64,000 nt of DNA from Sporolactobacillus mangiferae (GCF_023336505.1 NZ_JAMAST010000004.1:1-64000); one strand, 5' to 3'; shown: positions 47,014 to 56,593, counted from the first letter of the stretch. Program-made: numbers and translations. Notes: a model not told the origin generated them from the letters alone.

Positions 47014-48030
47014 TTATCCCGGCTCGTGCGACGGCGCCTTCGCCAGGGGCCTGGCGAGACCAGGTTTGTCAGAGTGAAGGTGGCAGGCTGCAAAATGACC
47101 ATCCTCCACCTCAACAAAATTCGGACGTTCCTTCGCACAAATTGCCATGACGAAGGGACAACGTGTGCGAAAAACACAGCCGGTCGGTGGATTAATTGGA
47201 CTTGGCAGCTCTCCTTTTAAAATAATCCGCTCTCTTTTTTCTTCGATATCCGGATCAGGTATTGGAATGGCGGAAAGCAGCGCCTGTGTGTAAGGATGCA
47301 GCGGTTTTTCATACAGATTACGGCTCGTCGTCAATTCGACAAGATGGCCAAGATACATGACACCGATTCGACTGCTGATATATTTCACCATTGAAAGATC
47401 GTGTGCAATGAACATCATTGTCAGACCTTTTTCTTTTTGAAGGCGTTTCAAAAGATCAACCACCTGCGCCTGAACCGATACATCCAAAGCAGAAATTGGT
47501 TCGTCCGCAATGATGAAGTCAGGATCAAGCGCCAGTGCGCGGGCAATGCCAATACGCTGTCTCTGGCCTCCGCTGAATTCATGCGGATATCGATTGAGAA
47601 AACCGCGGTTTAACCCGACTTCCTCCAGCAGCCGTTCTACACGAGCCCTGCGTTCTTTATTGTTTTTACAGGTTTTATGAACATCCATCGGCTCAGCAAT
47701 CAGCTCCAGAACCGTTGATCGCGGGTTCAGGGAAGCATAGGGATCCTGAAAAATCATTTGCATACGGCGGTGCATCTGAAAACGTTCGGAAGTATTCATC
47801 TTGTCAATGTCGACTCCATTAAAAGCAATACTCCCTTCCGTCTTCTGATAAAGGCCCATGATCGTGCGGCCAAGTGTTGATTTGCCGCAGCCTGATTCAC
47901 CGACAATGCCAAGCGTCTCGCCAGAACTTATTGACAGATTAATATCATCAACTGCTTTAAGGATCTGCGTGCGTTCTATCTCAAAATATTTTTTCAGGTG
48001 ACTTATTTTAAGGAGCGGGGGACTTTCCAT
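47014..48030 (-). CDS. oppF: Oligopeptide ABC transporter ATPase, OppF type
   Basis: The 338-residue ATPase powers peptide import together with OppD. Walker A GESGCGKS, signature [15 protein letters not shown], Walker [13 protein letters not shown] and the C-terminal oligopeptide domain with cysteines ([14 protein letters not shown]) are present. Start ATG 48030 with AAGGA upstream. The last 16 residues ([17 protein letters not shown] region) are encoded by a reversed family B repeat, so the original C-terminus has been replaced. Final gene of the operon oppB-oppC-oppD-oppA-oppF. Confidence 0.9.
   Translation of the reverse strand: MESPPLLKISHLKKYFEIERTQILKAVDDINLSISSGETLGIVGESGCGKSTLGRTIMGLYQKTEGSIAFNGVDIDKMNTSERFQMHRRMQMIFQDPYASLNPRSTVLELIAEPMDVHKTCKNNKERRARVERLLEEVGLNRGFLNRYPHEFSGGQRQRIGIARALALDPDFIIADEPISALDVSVQAQVVDLLKRLQKEKGLTMMFIAHDLSMVKYISSRIGVMYLGHLVELTTSRNLYEKPLHPYTQALLSAIPIPDPDIEEKRERIILKGELPSPINPPTGCVFRTRCPFVMAICAKERPNFVEVEDGHFAACHLHSDKPGLARPLAKAPSHEPG
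47024..47066 (-). repeat. Family B repeat fragment inside oppF
   Basis: On the minus strand AAACCTGGTCTCGCC, AGGCCCCTGGCGAAGGC and GCCGTCGCAC correspond base for base, with few changes, to the family B hairpin block. The fragment is in frame with oppF and supplies its end. Confidence 0.75.
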
Positions 48031-48154
48031 CAAATATCATTCCTTCCCTTCCTGCCTGGCTGCTCAACGCCTGCTTTTCTTTTCATCGAAAAGCCGCCCC
48101 TCATATCTGGAAAAACGGCCTGATGAACCATGGGCAAACTGCGTCCTTCAATCG

Positions 48155-49774
48155 TCAGTTGGACTTGGTCGCCCATTTCAGTTCCATGTAACCTACCGGA
48201 TGCCGGACGATTCCCTTAACCTTACTGCTTTGCAGCACACTTTGATTATAGAAGTAAACTGGGAAAAGCGGCATTTCCTTCATTAACAGTTTTTCCGCCT
48301 GATACATCAGTGCATAGCGCTTTGTATCGTTTTTCTCGTTCTTGGCTTCTTTGATCAGCTGATCATATTGCTTGTTGCTCCACTGCATACTGTTCATCGG
48401 CATGCCGGTAATGAAGTTTTCAAGGAAGTTGATCGGATCACCGTAATCAGCCAGGAAAGAGCCACGTGAGAATTGAAATTTCCCTTTCTTCTGATCGACA
48501 CCGTACACATTCCATTCCATATTCGCCAGTTTGACCGACACGCCAAGATTTTTCTTATACATTTCCTGTACAGCTTCGGCAACGGCCTTGTTAATATCGG
48601 TTGTATTGTAGGTCAGTGTGATTGGCGGAAGTGTCTTGTAGCCCTCTTCTTTCATTCCTTCAGCAAGCAGCTTCTTGGCCTCCGCGGGGTCATACTGATA
48701 AAGATTGCCGTTATGGCTGCGGAAATCTTCTCCGCTCGGATCTTTAAATCCCGGAGAAACAAAGCCATATGCCGGATCATTTTTTTGCTTAACCACATAA
48801 TTGACAATTTTTTTGTTGTCGACGGCAAGCGCAAAGGCTTTTCTGATTTTGGCATTATTAAAAGGTTTCATTTTCACATTCATGCTGAAGAAATAGGTTC
48901 CGGCTTGCGGGCCTACAGTCACCTTTTTATCTTTAAACAGCTGATCAGCAAGATCCGGCGGTACACTGGCCGAATCGAGTTCACCGGTTTTAAACATCTG
49001 ATATTCCGTATTGGTGTCATTAACCATCGCCCAGTCTACTTCGTCAAGCTTGACGCTTTTTTTATCCCAGTACGTATTGCTCTTCTTAAATACCATATTT
49101 GAATCGTGTTTCCATGAAGCCAGCTTAAACGGACCATTGCCTACAAACGTCTTCGCGTTCGCATACCATTTCGGATTCTTTTCAGCGACCTTTTTATTAA
49201 CCGGGAAAAAAGCCGGATTGGAAATCATGTTCAGAAAATAGGACTGCGGAGCCGTCAGGGTAACTTTTAACGTCTTCGTATCCACCGCCTTTACCTGTAC
49301 ATCGTCAGCAGAACCATTTTTCGTGTTATAGGCCTCTCCGCCTTCAATCAGGTAGCCCAGAAAAGCGGCTGGAGATCCGGTTTTCGGATTTAAGAGCTGT
49401 TTCCAGGCATATTCAAAGTCTGCGGCTGTTAAATCATCACCGTTATCCCATTTGGCATCCTTGCGAATATGGAAAGTATAGGTCTTTCCATCTTGAGAAA
49501 CGTCCCATTTCTCTGCAGATGCCGGATGCGGTTCATTATCTTTCCCGAGGCGCGTTAACCCTTCCAGCAGATTGTTCAGTGCGTTCCAGGACTGAGCGTC
49601 GAATCCAATAGGGGGATTAAACGATGTCGGCTCCGCTCCATTATTCAGTTTCAGAACCTGCCTGCCATCTGATTTTTCATTTGATGAGTTCGGCTTTGCC
49701 GTACACGCGCTGATCACAAAGATGAGCAAAAGGGCCATAACAAGCATAAATCCGTTTTTTAACAACTTTCTCAA
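48155..49774 (-). CDS. oppA: Oligopeptide-binding lipoprotein
   Basis: The 539-residue family 5 solute-binding protein captures peptides outside the membrane. The start TTG 49774, with GGGAGG upstream, gives a signal ending in LIFVISAC with the lipidated cysteine. The mature protein has LRKDAKWDNGDDLTAADFEYAWKQ (in parts the family signature) and DPINFLENFITG. The gene is fourth in the operon, between oppD and oppF, whereas it is usually first or last. Confidence 0.92.
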   Translation of the reverse strand: MRKLLKNGFMLVMALLLIFVISACTAKPNSSNEKSDGRQVLKLNNGAEPTSFNPPIGFDAQSWNALNNLLEGLTRLGKDNEPHPASAEKWDVSQDGKTYTFHIRKDAKWDNGDDLTAADFEYAWKQLLNPKTGSPAAFLGYLIEGGEAYNTKNGSADDVQVKAVDTKTLKVTLTAPQSYFLNMISNPAFFPVNKKVAEKNPKWYANAKTFVGNGPFKLASWKHDSNMVFKKSNTYWDKKSVKLDEVDWAMVNDTNTEYQMFKTGELDSASVPPDLADQLFKDKKVTVGPQAGTYFFSMNVKMKPFNNAKIRKAFALAVDNKKIVNYVVKQKNDPAYGFVSPGFKDPSGEDFRSHNGNLYQYDPAEAKKLLAEGMKEEGYKTLPPITLTYNTTDINKAVAEAVQEMYKKNLGVSVKLANMEWNVYGVDQKKGKFQFSRGSFLADYGDPINFLENFITGMPMNSMQWSNKQYDQLIKEAKNEKNDTKRYALMYQAEKLLMKEMPLFPVYFYNQSVLQSSKVKGIVRHPVGYMELKWATKSN

Positions 49775-49791
49775 TTGAATTCCTCCCACTT

Positions 49792-50808
49792 TTAATAGTT
49801 TTCAACCTTTTGCCGAATCCCATCGGCTCTTTTATCTAAAAGCCAGCAAGCAGCAGTGTGGTGTCCGTCAACTGTTGTCGCAGGCGGTTGAACATGACGG
49901 CAGACTTCCATGGCAAAAGGGCATCGTTCACAAAAAGAGCAGCCCTCCGGCGGTGCAAATAAATCAGGTGGCGCCCCTTCAATCGGTTTCAATGTATCTG
50001 AAGGAAGGTCGAGACGCACAATGGCATTCAGCAATGCCTGTGTATAAGGGTGGCTGGCATGATAAAAAATATCGCGCTTGCTGCCCATCTCAACAATTTT
50101 TCCCGCATACATGACCGCAACACGGTCCGCCGTTTTGGCGACAACCCCCAAGTCATGAGTGATCATAATCATTGAGACACCGGTCTCCTTCTGGATCTGA
50201 TCAAATAACTCTAATATCTGTGCCTGAATCGTCACATCGAGCGCTGTGGTCGGTTCATCGGCAATGATAAGACTTGGCCTGCAAATTAATGCCATGGCAA
50301 TGACAATTCTCTGCCTCATCCCGCCGCTGAACTGATGCGGATATTGTTTCATTCGTTGCGCGCCATTGGACAGTCCGACCATCTCAAGCATGTCAATGGC
50401 TCGCTGATAAGCCGCCGCCCTTGATATCTTCTTCTGATAGACAATACCTTCAGTAAGCTGGGAGCCGATCGTTAACGTTGGATTAAGCGCAGTCATCGGA
50501 TCCTGAAAAATCATGGAAAGATCCGTTCCCTGTATACGACGCATCTTCTTAGCTGAAAGAGCGGTGAGCTCAGTTCCCTTGAACCGGATAGAGCCTGCAA
50601 CTATTTTGCCGTGCGGCCGGGGAATCAGTCCCATCACCGCCAGAGAAGTGACACTCTTTCCGCATCCTGACTCACCGACGATAGCAAGTGTTTCCCCCTG
50701 TGCAACATCAAAAGCAACACCGCGAACGGCGTGGACCTCTCCGCCCTGCGCGCGAAAAGAAACATGTAAATTTTCCACTTCCAGCAGCTTGTCCGGTGAT
50801 CTGCTCAA
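49792..50808 (-). CDS. oppD: Oligopeptide ABC transporter ATPase, OppD type
   Basis: The 338-residue ATPase has Walker A GESGCGKS, signature FSGGMRQRIVIAMAL, Walker B LIIADEPTTALD and the Cys-rich C-terminal oligopeptide domain (GCSFCERCPFAMEVC). It starts with TTG 50808 after AAGGAGATGATC. It follows oppC with almost no gap. Confidence 0.92.
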   Translation of the reverse strand: MSRSPDKLLEVENLHVSFRAQGGEVHAVRGVAFDVAQGETLAIVGESGCGKSVTSLAVMGLIPRPHGKIVAGSIRFKGTELTALSAKKMRRIQGTDLSMIFQDPMTALNPTLTIGSQLTEGIVYQKKISRAAAYQRAIDMLEMVGLSNGAQRMKQYPHQFSGGMRQRIVIAMALICRPSLIIADEPTTALDVTIQAQILELFDQIQKETGVSMIMITHDLGVVAKTADRVAVMYAGKIVEMGSKRDIFYHASHPYTQALLNAIVRLDLPSDTLKPIEGAPPDLFAPPEGCSFCERCPFAMEVCRHVQPPATTVDGHHTAACWLLDKRADGIRQKVENY

Positions 50809-50814
50809 AGGTGA

Positions 50815-51774
50815 TCATCTCCTTAACTTCGGATCAAGCGCATCCTGCAGGCCGTCACCAAGAATATTAAATGCGAACATGGTCAAAGAAATAAACAGAG
50901 CCGGGAAAAATAAACGCCACCAATAGCCAGCCAGTAAAGCAGCCAAGCCGTCATTCGCCATAACGCCCCAGCTCGCAAAGGGCGCCTGTACGCCTAATCC
51001 GAGAAAACTTAAAAACGCTTCGGAAAAGATGGCAGACGGAACGGTTAAGGTCATCTGAACAATAATCGGCCCCATTGTATTGGGCACCAGATCTTTCAGA
51101 ACAATGCGCCATGGCCTGCTCCCAAATGATTTAGATGCCGTAACAAACTCATAATTTTTTAACTGGAGCACCTGCCCTCTGACAATTCTTGCCATACCCG
51201 TCCATCCTGTGACCGTCAGGGCAATAATAATGGTAAGCAAGCTCGGTCCCATCACAACCATAAGCAGAATGACTACGAGCAGATAAGGCAGCCCGTATAG
51301 AATCTCAATGATTCTCATCATGACCAGATCTGTTTTTCCACCGATATAACCTGAAATGCCGCCGTATGCCACACCGATCAGAAGATCAACGAGTGCGGCG
51401 ACCACTCCGACAAATAACGAAATGCGCGCCCCATACCAGGTGCGGGTAAAGACATCTCTGCCAAGTTCATCTGTACCGAACCAGTGGCTGGCTGAAGGGG
51501 CCAGATTCTGTAAGGTGAGATGCTGCGCCGTAACCGAATATGGCGATACAATCGGACCAACCAGAGCAGCCACACCCAACAGGATTAAAAAGATCATGCC
51601 GAGCATTGCCAGCTTATTGCTCTTAAGCTGAATCCATGCGCCCCTCCAATAAGAAATACTGGGCCGGACCAGTGACTGCTGTATAGCTGATTCGCGATTA
51701 AGCAGGTGGAACCATTCTTCCGGCACATTCTGAGCAGTCCGTTTCTCCTGTACTCCATTTGAACCGGCCATCAT
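50815..51774 (-). CDS. oppC: Oligopeptide ABC transporter permease, OppC type
   Basis: The 319-residue permease has an N-terminal OppC domain and the DppC/OppC core with FGTDELGRDVFTRTWYGARISL and ASKSFGSRPWRIVLKDLVPN (EAA loop region). Six hydrophobic helices can be placed. Its ATG overlaps the stop of oppB by four bases. Confidence 0.92.
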   Translation of the reverse strand: MMAGSNGVQEKRTAQNVPEEWFHLLNRESAIQQSLVRPSISYWRGAWIQLKSNKLAMLGMIFLILLGVAALVGPIVSPYSVTAQHLTLQNLAPSASHWFGTDELGRDVFTRTWYGARISLFVGVVAALVDLLIGVAYGGISGYIGGKTDLVMMRIIEILYGLPYLLVVILLMVVMGPSLLTIIIALTVTGWTGMARIVRGQVLQLKNYEFVTASKSFGSRPWRIVLKDLVPNTMGPIIVQMTLTVPSAIFSEAFLSFLGLGVQAPFASWGVMANDGLAALLAGYWWRLFFPALFISLTMFAFNILGDGLQDALDPKLRR

Positions 51775-52706
51775 TTTCCCTCCTTATTCAGCTTGATGCG
51801 CGGATCAAGCCAGCCATACGCCAGATCAACAAGAAAAAGCATAAAAATCAATAAGGCGCTGTAAAACATAGTCGTTCCCATAATGACCGGATAATCTCTT
51901 GAATTAATACTGTCGACAAAATATTTACCCATGCCGGGAATAGCGAAAATTTTCTCGATAACAAAGGTCCCGGTCAAAATACTGGCTGCCAGAGTGCCAA
52001 GTACAGTCACGACAGGCAGGAGCGCATTTTTCAATGCGTGCTTCATCACGATTATAAAAGGCGACAGCCCCTTTGCCTGAGCAGTCCGAATGTAATCCTG
52101 AGTCAAAACTTCCAGCATACTGGAGCGGATCAGCCGGGCGATAATGGCCATCGGACCGGTAGCAAGCGCAATAATCGGCATGATCATATATGAAACCCCT
52201 TGCCATGTACCTGCCGGAAGCACATGCAGGTTGACTGCAAACTCCTGAATCAGCAGTGTCGCCAGAACAAAGTTTGGTATCGATATCCCGAAAACAGCCA
52301 GCGTCATGGCCACATAATCAATCAGACCGTTATGTTTTAACGCAGCAAACAGGCCAAGAATAATGCCTGAGAGCACCGCGACGATGAGCGACCATAGGCC
52401 AAGTTCAAATGAAACCGGAAAACCTCTTCCAAGCAAGTCGTTCACTGTCTGAGAAGGCTGCTTGATCGATGGGCCGTATGTAAAGGTTGCAATTGACTTA
52501 AGATAGATTAAATACTGAATCGGCAGTGGCTGATCTATATGGTAATGCGATTCCAGGTTTTTCACGGCGGCATCACTCAGCACTTTGCCATTTAAATTGT
52601 TGAACGGAGACCCTGGAATTGCATGCATAAGCAGAAAAGTCAATGTCGCAATGACCCATAATGTCAGGATCATAGCAAGAAATCTTCTAAGAACAAAGCG
52701 CAGCAT
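51771..52706 (-). CDS. oppB: Oligopeptide ABC transporter permease, OppB type
   Basis: The 311-residue permease starts MLRFVLRRFLAMILTLWVIA, has HAIPGSPF, the OppB loop RAEG-like region TAQAKGLSPFIIVMKHALKN, and ends RIKLNKEGK. AAAAGGAAGGG precedes the ATG. It is the first gene of the operon. Confidence 0.92.
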   Translation of the reverse strand: MLRFVLRRFLAMILTLWVIATLTFLLMHAIPGSPFNNLNGKVLSDAAVKNLESHYHIDQPLPIQYLIYLKSIATFTYGPSIKQPSQTVNDLLGRGFPVSFELGLWSLIVAVLSGIILGLFAALKHNGLIDYVAMTLAVFGISIPNFVLATLLIQEFAVNLHVLPAGTWQGVSYMIMPIIALATGPMAIIARLIRSSMLEVLTQDYIRTAQAKGLSPFIIVMKHALKNALLPVVTVLGTLAASILTGTFVIEKIFAIPGMGKYFVDSINSRDYPVIMGTTMFYSALLIFMLFLVDLAYGWLDPRIKLNKEGK

Positions 52707-52754
52707 GAAAAACCCTTCCTTTTGAAAAGTAATTATCCTTTTTAGATTTTATAG

Positions 52755-52769
52755 AATTTTATAAAAATT
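52755..52769 (-). promoter_or_regulatory. CodY-box-like site in the opp promoter
   Basis: On the minus strand the 15 bases AATTTTTATAAAATT match the CodY consensus AATTTTCWGAAAATT at 13 positions. It overlaps TAAAAT/TATAAA sequences that could be the -10 box. CodY control of peptide uptake is well known in Bacilli, so binding here is plausible. Confidence 0.6.
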
Positions 52770-52799
52770 ATGTTTGAAATTATTTGCTCCCAAACGCAT

Positions 52800-52834
52800 A
52801 AAATCCAGCTCTAAAAAAACAGGAGCTGGATTTT
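52800..52834 (-). terminator. Strong hairpin upstream of oppB
   Basis: AAAATCCAGCTC and GAGCTGGATTTT form a perfect 12-bp stem around CTAAAAAAACAG-type loop. It lies just upstream of the opp promoter and probably isolates it from read-through. Confidence 0.6.
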
Positions 52835-52849
52835 GTCTAGGGATCTTAG

Positions 52850-53340
52850 ACAAAGCGGCTTATTTTACAATTCATTGTCTCTTATTCTTTTTTTGTCAAC
52901 TTAATATAGAAACGATCTGTGCTGACCGCAGAACTCCAAATATCACTTCTATGTGATGACATTCTGATCATCTTTCAGCAAGAACCATGTAAATACACAA
53001 TCAGCCAGTCATTGCACGTAGAAGTGCAGTAATCACCGCTCAATTCATAAGAGTCTGAGAACAGTGATCATCCAAATCATTCACGGCAACTGGCCATTCT
53101 CGTTCTGTATCTTATTCCATCCTCCTATATCTTTCAGATGATTTCAGGGATTTGCCGCCGGTCAGCGGAAGAACCTGATATCGCGAATATATAAAAGGAT
53201 AAAAATATTATATAAAATATTAATTCATGTGTCAATAAAAAATATTTTTAATTATCAGATTAATAGGCGTTGTCATTGATTTATAATCGCAGACAAACTG
53301 GCTATCTTTCCAACCTTTCTTGTTTAGAAAAGCTGAGCCT
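52850..53340. other. Gene-free AT-rich region upstream of opp
   Basis: About 490 bp without a credible gene on either strand. A ribosome-site-like TAGGAGGATGG on the minus strand near 53115-53125 is not followed by a frame longer than a few codons. AT-rich tracts lie at 53190-53260. Confidence 0.4.
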
Positions 53341-53640
53341 GGTTCTTACTTCCGCAGGATGCGGTGGCTTCCGCGTTGCATACAGGACGTACTTTCACAG
53401 GATGTGATGGCTTTCGCGTTGCATACAGGACGTATGCGCACTTAGCGAAAGTTCCATATAGTTATTAAAAAGCTCCTTACATTAGCGAAAGTTCCTTTTA
53501 CTCTGTAATCGAACTGGGTTCGTGTCTTTACGGTACTTAATCGGCATTCCAGCTGCTCGCTTGCCGGAGCCTGCTCGGACAAGCTGGAATCTGCGGGCTT
53601 TCGTATCTGGCTTACACTTTGACACTAGGCTAAATTCTTA
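53340..53640. repeat. Family D (tandem) and family A repeats
   Basis: Two tandem family D units (GGATGCGGTGGCTTCCGCG and GGATGTGATGGCTTTCGCG, each with GCATACAGGACGTA) lie at 53349-53430. Two copies of TTAGCGAAAGTTCC follow at 53438-53500, then GGGTTCGTGTCTTTACGG and a family A copy (53545-53625). Confidence 0.65.
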
Positions 53641-53654
53641 TACTTCAAGCTTAT

Positions 53655-53690
53655 TAAAAAAACACAGTTAATCAGAAACAATTAACTGTG
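53655..53690 (-). terminator. Terminator of the glutamate racemase gene
   Basis: CACAGTTAA and TTAACTGTG form a perfect 9-bp stem; on the minus strand GTTTTTTTAATAAG follows. It lies about 45 bp beyond the gene stop. Confidence 0.8.
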
Positions 53691-53732
53691 CTTACGATAT
53701 GGTTTTTATCTTCGAGCATTCTTCAAACCGCT

Positions 53733-54512
53733 TTAAAGCATATGACTCAATCTGTTCATCAGCGTTTCATAATGGGTGAGCGTTTCCCGATCACTGACTT
53801 CCACACCAGATTTATAATACGTTACTTTGCCGCTGCCACCGCCGACTTGATGCAAATTCTCCAAAATCCGTTTTAGATTCATCGCCGTGCCCATGCTCCC
53901 GTCAATTACATGGGTCTCTTTCGGGAATAGCTGTCTGATCATGTCTTTAAAAATCGGAAAATGAGTACAGCCAAGCACAACTGTCCCATATTGTGCCAGA
54001 TCAAACGGCTTCAATTGTTCTTTTATATAGGACACTACGTCATCCGGATTGAAATTAAAAGCTTCAGCAAACGTCACGAGACCCGGCATGGGCAGCCCGT
54101 CTACAATATCATGCTTGTCAATCCGTTCGACCAGGCGATGATATTTCTCTTCTTTCAGCGTCAGCCGCGTTGCCATCACGAGCACTTTCTTCATCTCAGA
54201 TTCACTCTCGATAACCGCAGGCTTGACAGCGGGCTCAATGCCGATAATCGGCAACGTATAGGTTTTGCGCAGATCCTCAATTGCTGCGCTGGTCGCTGTA
54301 TTGCAGGCGATCACAAGCGCTTTAATGTCGCGCGCCATCAGAAATTCAGCAGCCTCGAATATGTAGCTTTTTAATTGCTCCTTTGACTTTTCCCCATATG
54401 GCAGATGCGCGGTATCCGCATAATAGAGATAATCTTCATTGGGCATTAACTTTTTAATCTGGTGCAGGACCGTCATCCCGCCGATTCCGGAATCAAATAC
54501 AGCTATGTTCAT
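53733..54512 (-). CDS. racE: Glutamate racemase
   Basis: The enzyme makes D-glutamate for peptidoglycan. The 259-residue protein has the two catalytic cysteines in VIACNTATSAA (Cys70) and VVLGCTHFPIF, and the start VFDSGIGGMTVL. AAAGTGATTGCG precedes ATG 54512. It is monocistronic with its own terminator. Confidence 0.93.
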   Translation of the reverse strand: MNIAVFDSGIGGMTVLHQIKKLMPNEDYLYYADTAHLPYGEKSKEQLKSYIFEAAEFLMARDIKALVIACNTATSAAIEDLRKTYTLPIIGIEPAVKPAVIESESEMKKVLVMATRLTLKEEKYHRLVERIDKHDIVDGLPMPGLVTFAEAFNFNPDDVVSYIKEQLKPFDLAQYGTVVLGCTHFPIFKDMIRQLFPKETHVIDGSMGTAMNLKRILENLHQVGGGSGKVTYYKSGVEVSDRETLTHYETLMNRLSHML

Positions 54513-54514
54513 CG

Positions 54515-54775
54515 CAATCACTTTTCTTTATAAAATTTACTTCTGACATCGCTTCATTTTATCATTTTTTTCTCAAGCTTGGAAATGGACTGCCGTACCT
54601 AAGCAGAAATCCAGGTTTCAATTTTTTTAAAAGGATTGACTGGTCATCCTTGTCAACCATCAATTAAAGTTCTCCTCATTAACAAGGTATCGTCTTATAT
54701 ACATCCCAATGCCGGATGAACCACTGTTAAAATCTAAACTTGATTTTAAAAGCTTATCTCCAGTCCAGCTGTCCT
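54515..54775. other. Intergenic region without a recognised gene
   Basis: About 260 bp between the racemase start and the end of a GNAT gene. Short open stretches on the minus strand show no motif. A TTTTTTT tract near 54620 may belong to a terminator. Confidence 0.35.
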
Positions 54776-54776
54776 T

Positions 54777-55298
54777 TTATTTATTTCTTTTTACTGAAAA
54801 TAGATAATGGGGCATATCTAGCCCATAGTAGTGCTGTATGAATCTAGTTTTGATGTTCATACCGTTTCTAATCGCTAAATTCATTGAAGGAATATTTGTA
54901 TCTCTGACAATGGAAACAACTTCTTCCTTGTTTAGTTTTTCAAAGGCATAGTGTTTGCAGGCTTTTGCGGCTTCTATCCCATAACCTTTGTGCCAATGCT
55001 TCTTAACAAGATGGTAGCCAATTTCTAAATATGATTGACCTTCAACGGTTTGATTAGTAAGGCCGCATTCACCAACAACTTCGCCTGTATTACGAAGTTC
55101 AATAGCCCACAAGCCGTACCCGTTTTTCTGATACGACTTCATATTCCAATCAAGCCATCTTTGGACCTCTTCATCTGAAAAAGCATGCTCATAGGCATGC
55201 ATCACTTCCATGTCTTGCAAGAACTGTTTAAGACGATTGATATCGCCCATTCTCCAAGTACGTAATCGAAGCCGCTCAGTTTCAAGAATATAATTCAT
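54777..55298 (-). CDS. RimJ/RimL-type GNAT acetyltransferase
   Basis: The 173-residue protein begins MNYILETERLRLRTWRMGD, the usual RimJ/L start, and has KKHWHKGYGIEAAKACKHYAF and VRDTNIPSMNLAIRNGM. Its acceptor is unknown. AAGAAGGTGAACATC precedes ATG 55298. Confidence 0.88.
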   Translation of the reverse strand: MNYILETERLRLRTWRMGDINRLKQFLQDMEVMHAYEHAFSDEEVQRWLDWNMKSYQKNGYGLWAIELRNTGEVVGECGLTNQTVEGQSYLEIGYHLVKKHWHKGYGIEAAKACKHYAFEKLNKEEVVSIVRDTNIPSMNLAIRNGMNIKTRFIQHYYGLDMPHYLFSVKRNK

Positions 55299-55572
55299 GC
55301 GATGTTCACCTTCTTCATCGTTAACGGCACAGAATCTTCCGGATTCGCCCAAATGAAGCTCCGTTCACTGATCAGCAGCACAAAAACAGTCTCTGATCGC
55401 ATCTACGTAACGCCTTACCGTCAACATCAACCATCACTTCCGATTATTAAAACTGTTTCGTTAATTATAGCAAATTCATGTTCTTATAAACTGAATTTCC
55501 GTCTGGAGATTGAGGCTAAAACAAAAGATATGCGCTACACTTTTACAAGATGGTAAATCGGAGGAATGGACA

Positions 55573-56340
55573 GTGAACATTGATGATACGATCTTTCAAA
55601 AATATCTGAACGAAGCGCCTCTAAAAGACTATGTTAACGCCTGGATTTTTCACCAGATCGAAGAGAAGCAATACTTGTTTGACGTTCCGGATAAACGGCT
55701 CATTCCAGTGGTCCAAGTCCTTTACAACTGTGTTGAAAAAGCAGTTCTTCATTTTACACCCTGCAAACAAAAGCTGTGGCGTGCGCTCTTTTCTGACTAT
55801 AATTTACGTTTGCAAGACTACACGATTCACCGTGTTGTTGGCTGCCCTGCACCTTACGAAGCCATGGTTCGACAGAATACCAAACGCCAGGAGGTCATCG
55901 TCTTTGACCTGATTCGGCTGAGCCGCTATGGCATTGATCGCGCGCAGAAGATCATTCAAGCAATGATGACACATGAATGTGCCCATATTCTTCTTCATCA
56001 GGATTATGTTCCGAGTGCAGCTGAGACCTATAAAGAAAAGCTGCTTTATATGCGTTTTGATGAAGGACTTGCCCATTTTTTAGCGACAAATAAGAAATTG
56101 AGCCAAGCTGAATTGGCATGTAACAAGGAAAAGGCAAAGCAATTGTTCCAGCAAGCCTTGCATGAGCGTGAGCCTAAGAAACAAGACATATTACTGCGTC
56201 GCGCATGCTCCGGACCGTATTGGAAAAAATTTGCATGTATTACCGGCATGTTTGAGTGGGCCGATCTTTATGCCGCTTCAGGCATAAATGGAATGCTTTC
56301 AGCTTACCAAAGGGGATGGCAGCTTTTTGGCAGTCAGTAA
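55573..56340 (+). CDS. Putative zinc metalloprotease-like protein
   Basis: The 255-residue protein has MMTHECAHILLHQDY, an HExxH-type zinc site, and about 45 residues later FDEGLAHFLA, whose Glu could be the third ligand. This resembles DUF2268-like or YjaZ-like proteases, but no family can be named with confidence. No signal peptide is seen. The start GTG 55573, with GGAGGAATGGACA upstream, is preferred over the upstream ATG at 55510. Confidence 0.6.
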   Translation: MNIDDTIFQKYLNEAPLKDYVNAWIFHQIEEKQYLFDVPDKRLIPVVQVLYNCVEKAVLHFTPCKQKLWRALFSDYNLRLQDYTIHRVVGCPAPYEAMVRQNTKRQEVIVFDLIRLSRYGIDRAQKIIQAMMTHECAHILLHQDYVPSAAETYKEKLLYMRFDEGLAHFLATNKKLSQAELACNKEKAKQLFQQALHEREPKKQDILLRRACSGPYWKKFACITGMFEWADLYAASGINGMLSAYQRGWQLFGSQ

Positions 56341-56357
56341 GATCAGTATTATTTCTC

Positions 56358-56582
56358 TCATCCCCACAATTCCGGTGGATTCATCTCATAATTACCGTTC
56401 TTTCGATACATAAATTGATAGACAATCAGTTCTCGGCGCAGTGTTGCATAATCCTCATAAAACTTTCTCAGATAGTCGCTGATTTCTTTTTCAGAGTAGA
56501 TTTTTCCATTTTCCAAACCGCGAACAAGCTGTGCCATAACCACCGGAAGCAACGTTTCACCGAAATGCTCTTTTTCATCAAA
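56358..56582 (-). CDS. DUF2087-domain protein, probably lacking its N-terminus
   Basis: The frame contains YSEKEISDYLRKFYEDYATLRRELIVYQFMYRKNGNY, read in parts as the DUF2087 signature (DYATLRRELV, FM.R...G.Y). The domain is often found in regulators. Residues GETLLPVVMAQLVRGLENG precede it, but a stop lies a few codons further up, and only a TTG at 56552 could start translation. Either it is a short stand-alone domain or the remainder of a larger gene. Confidence 0.55.
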   Translation of the reverse strand, partial: FDEKEHFGETLLPVVMAQLVRGLENGKIYSEKEISDYLRKFYEDYATLRRELIVYQFMYRKNGNYEMNPPELWG

Positions 56583-56593
56583 TTAAGGAGGTA

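Noticed and set aside
48473-49102. A 209-codon open frame on the plus strand
   Set aside because: It is antisense to oppA and has the odd composition expected of a mirror frame.
53100-53180. Leader peptide upstream of opp after TAGGAGG
   Set aside because: Frames after this site close within a few codons and contain no codon run.
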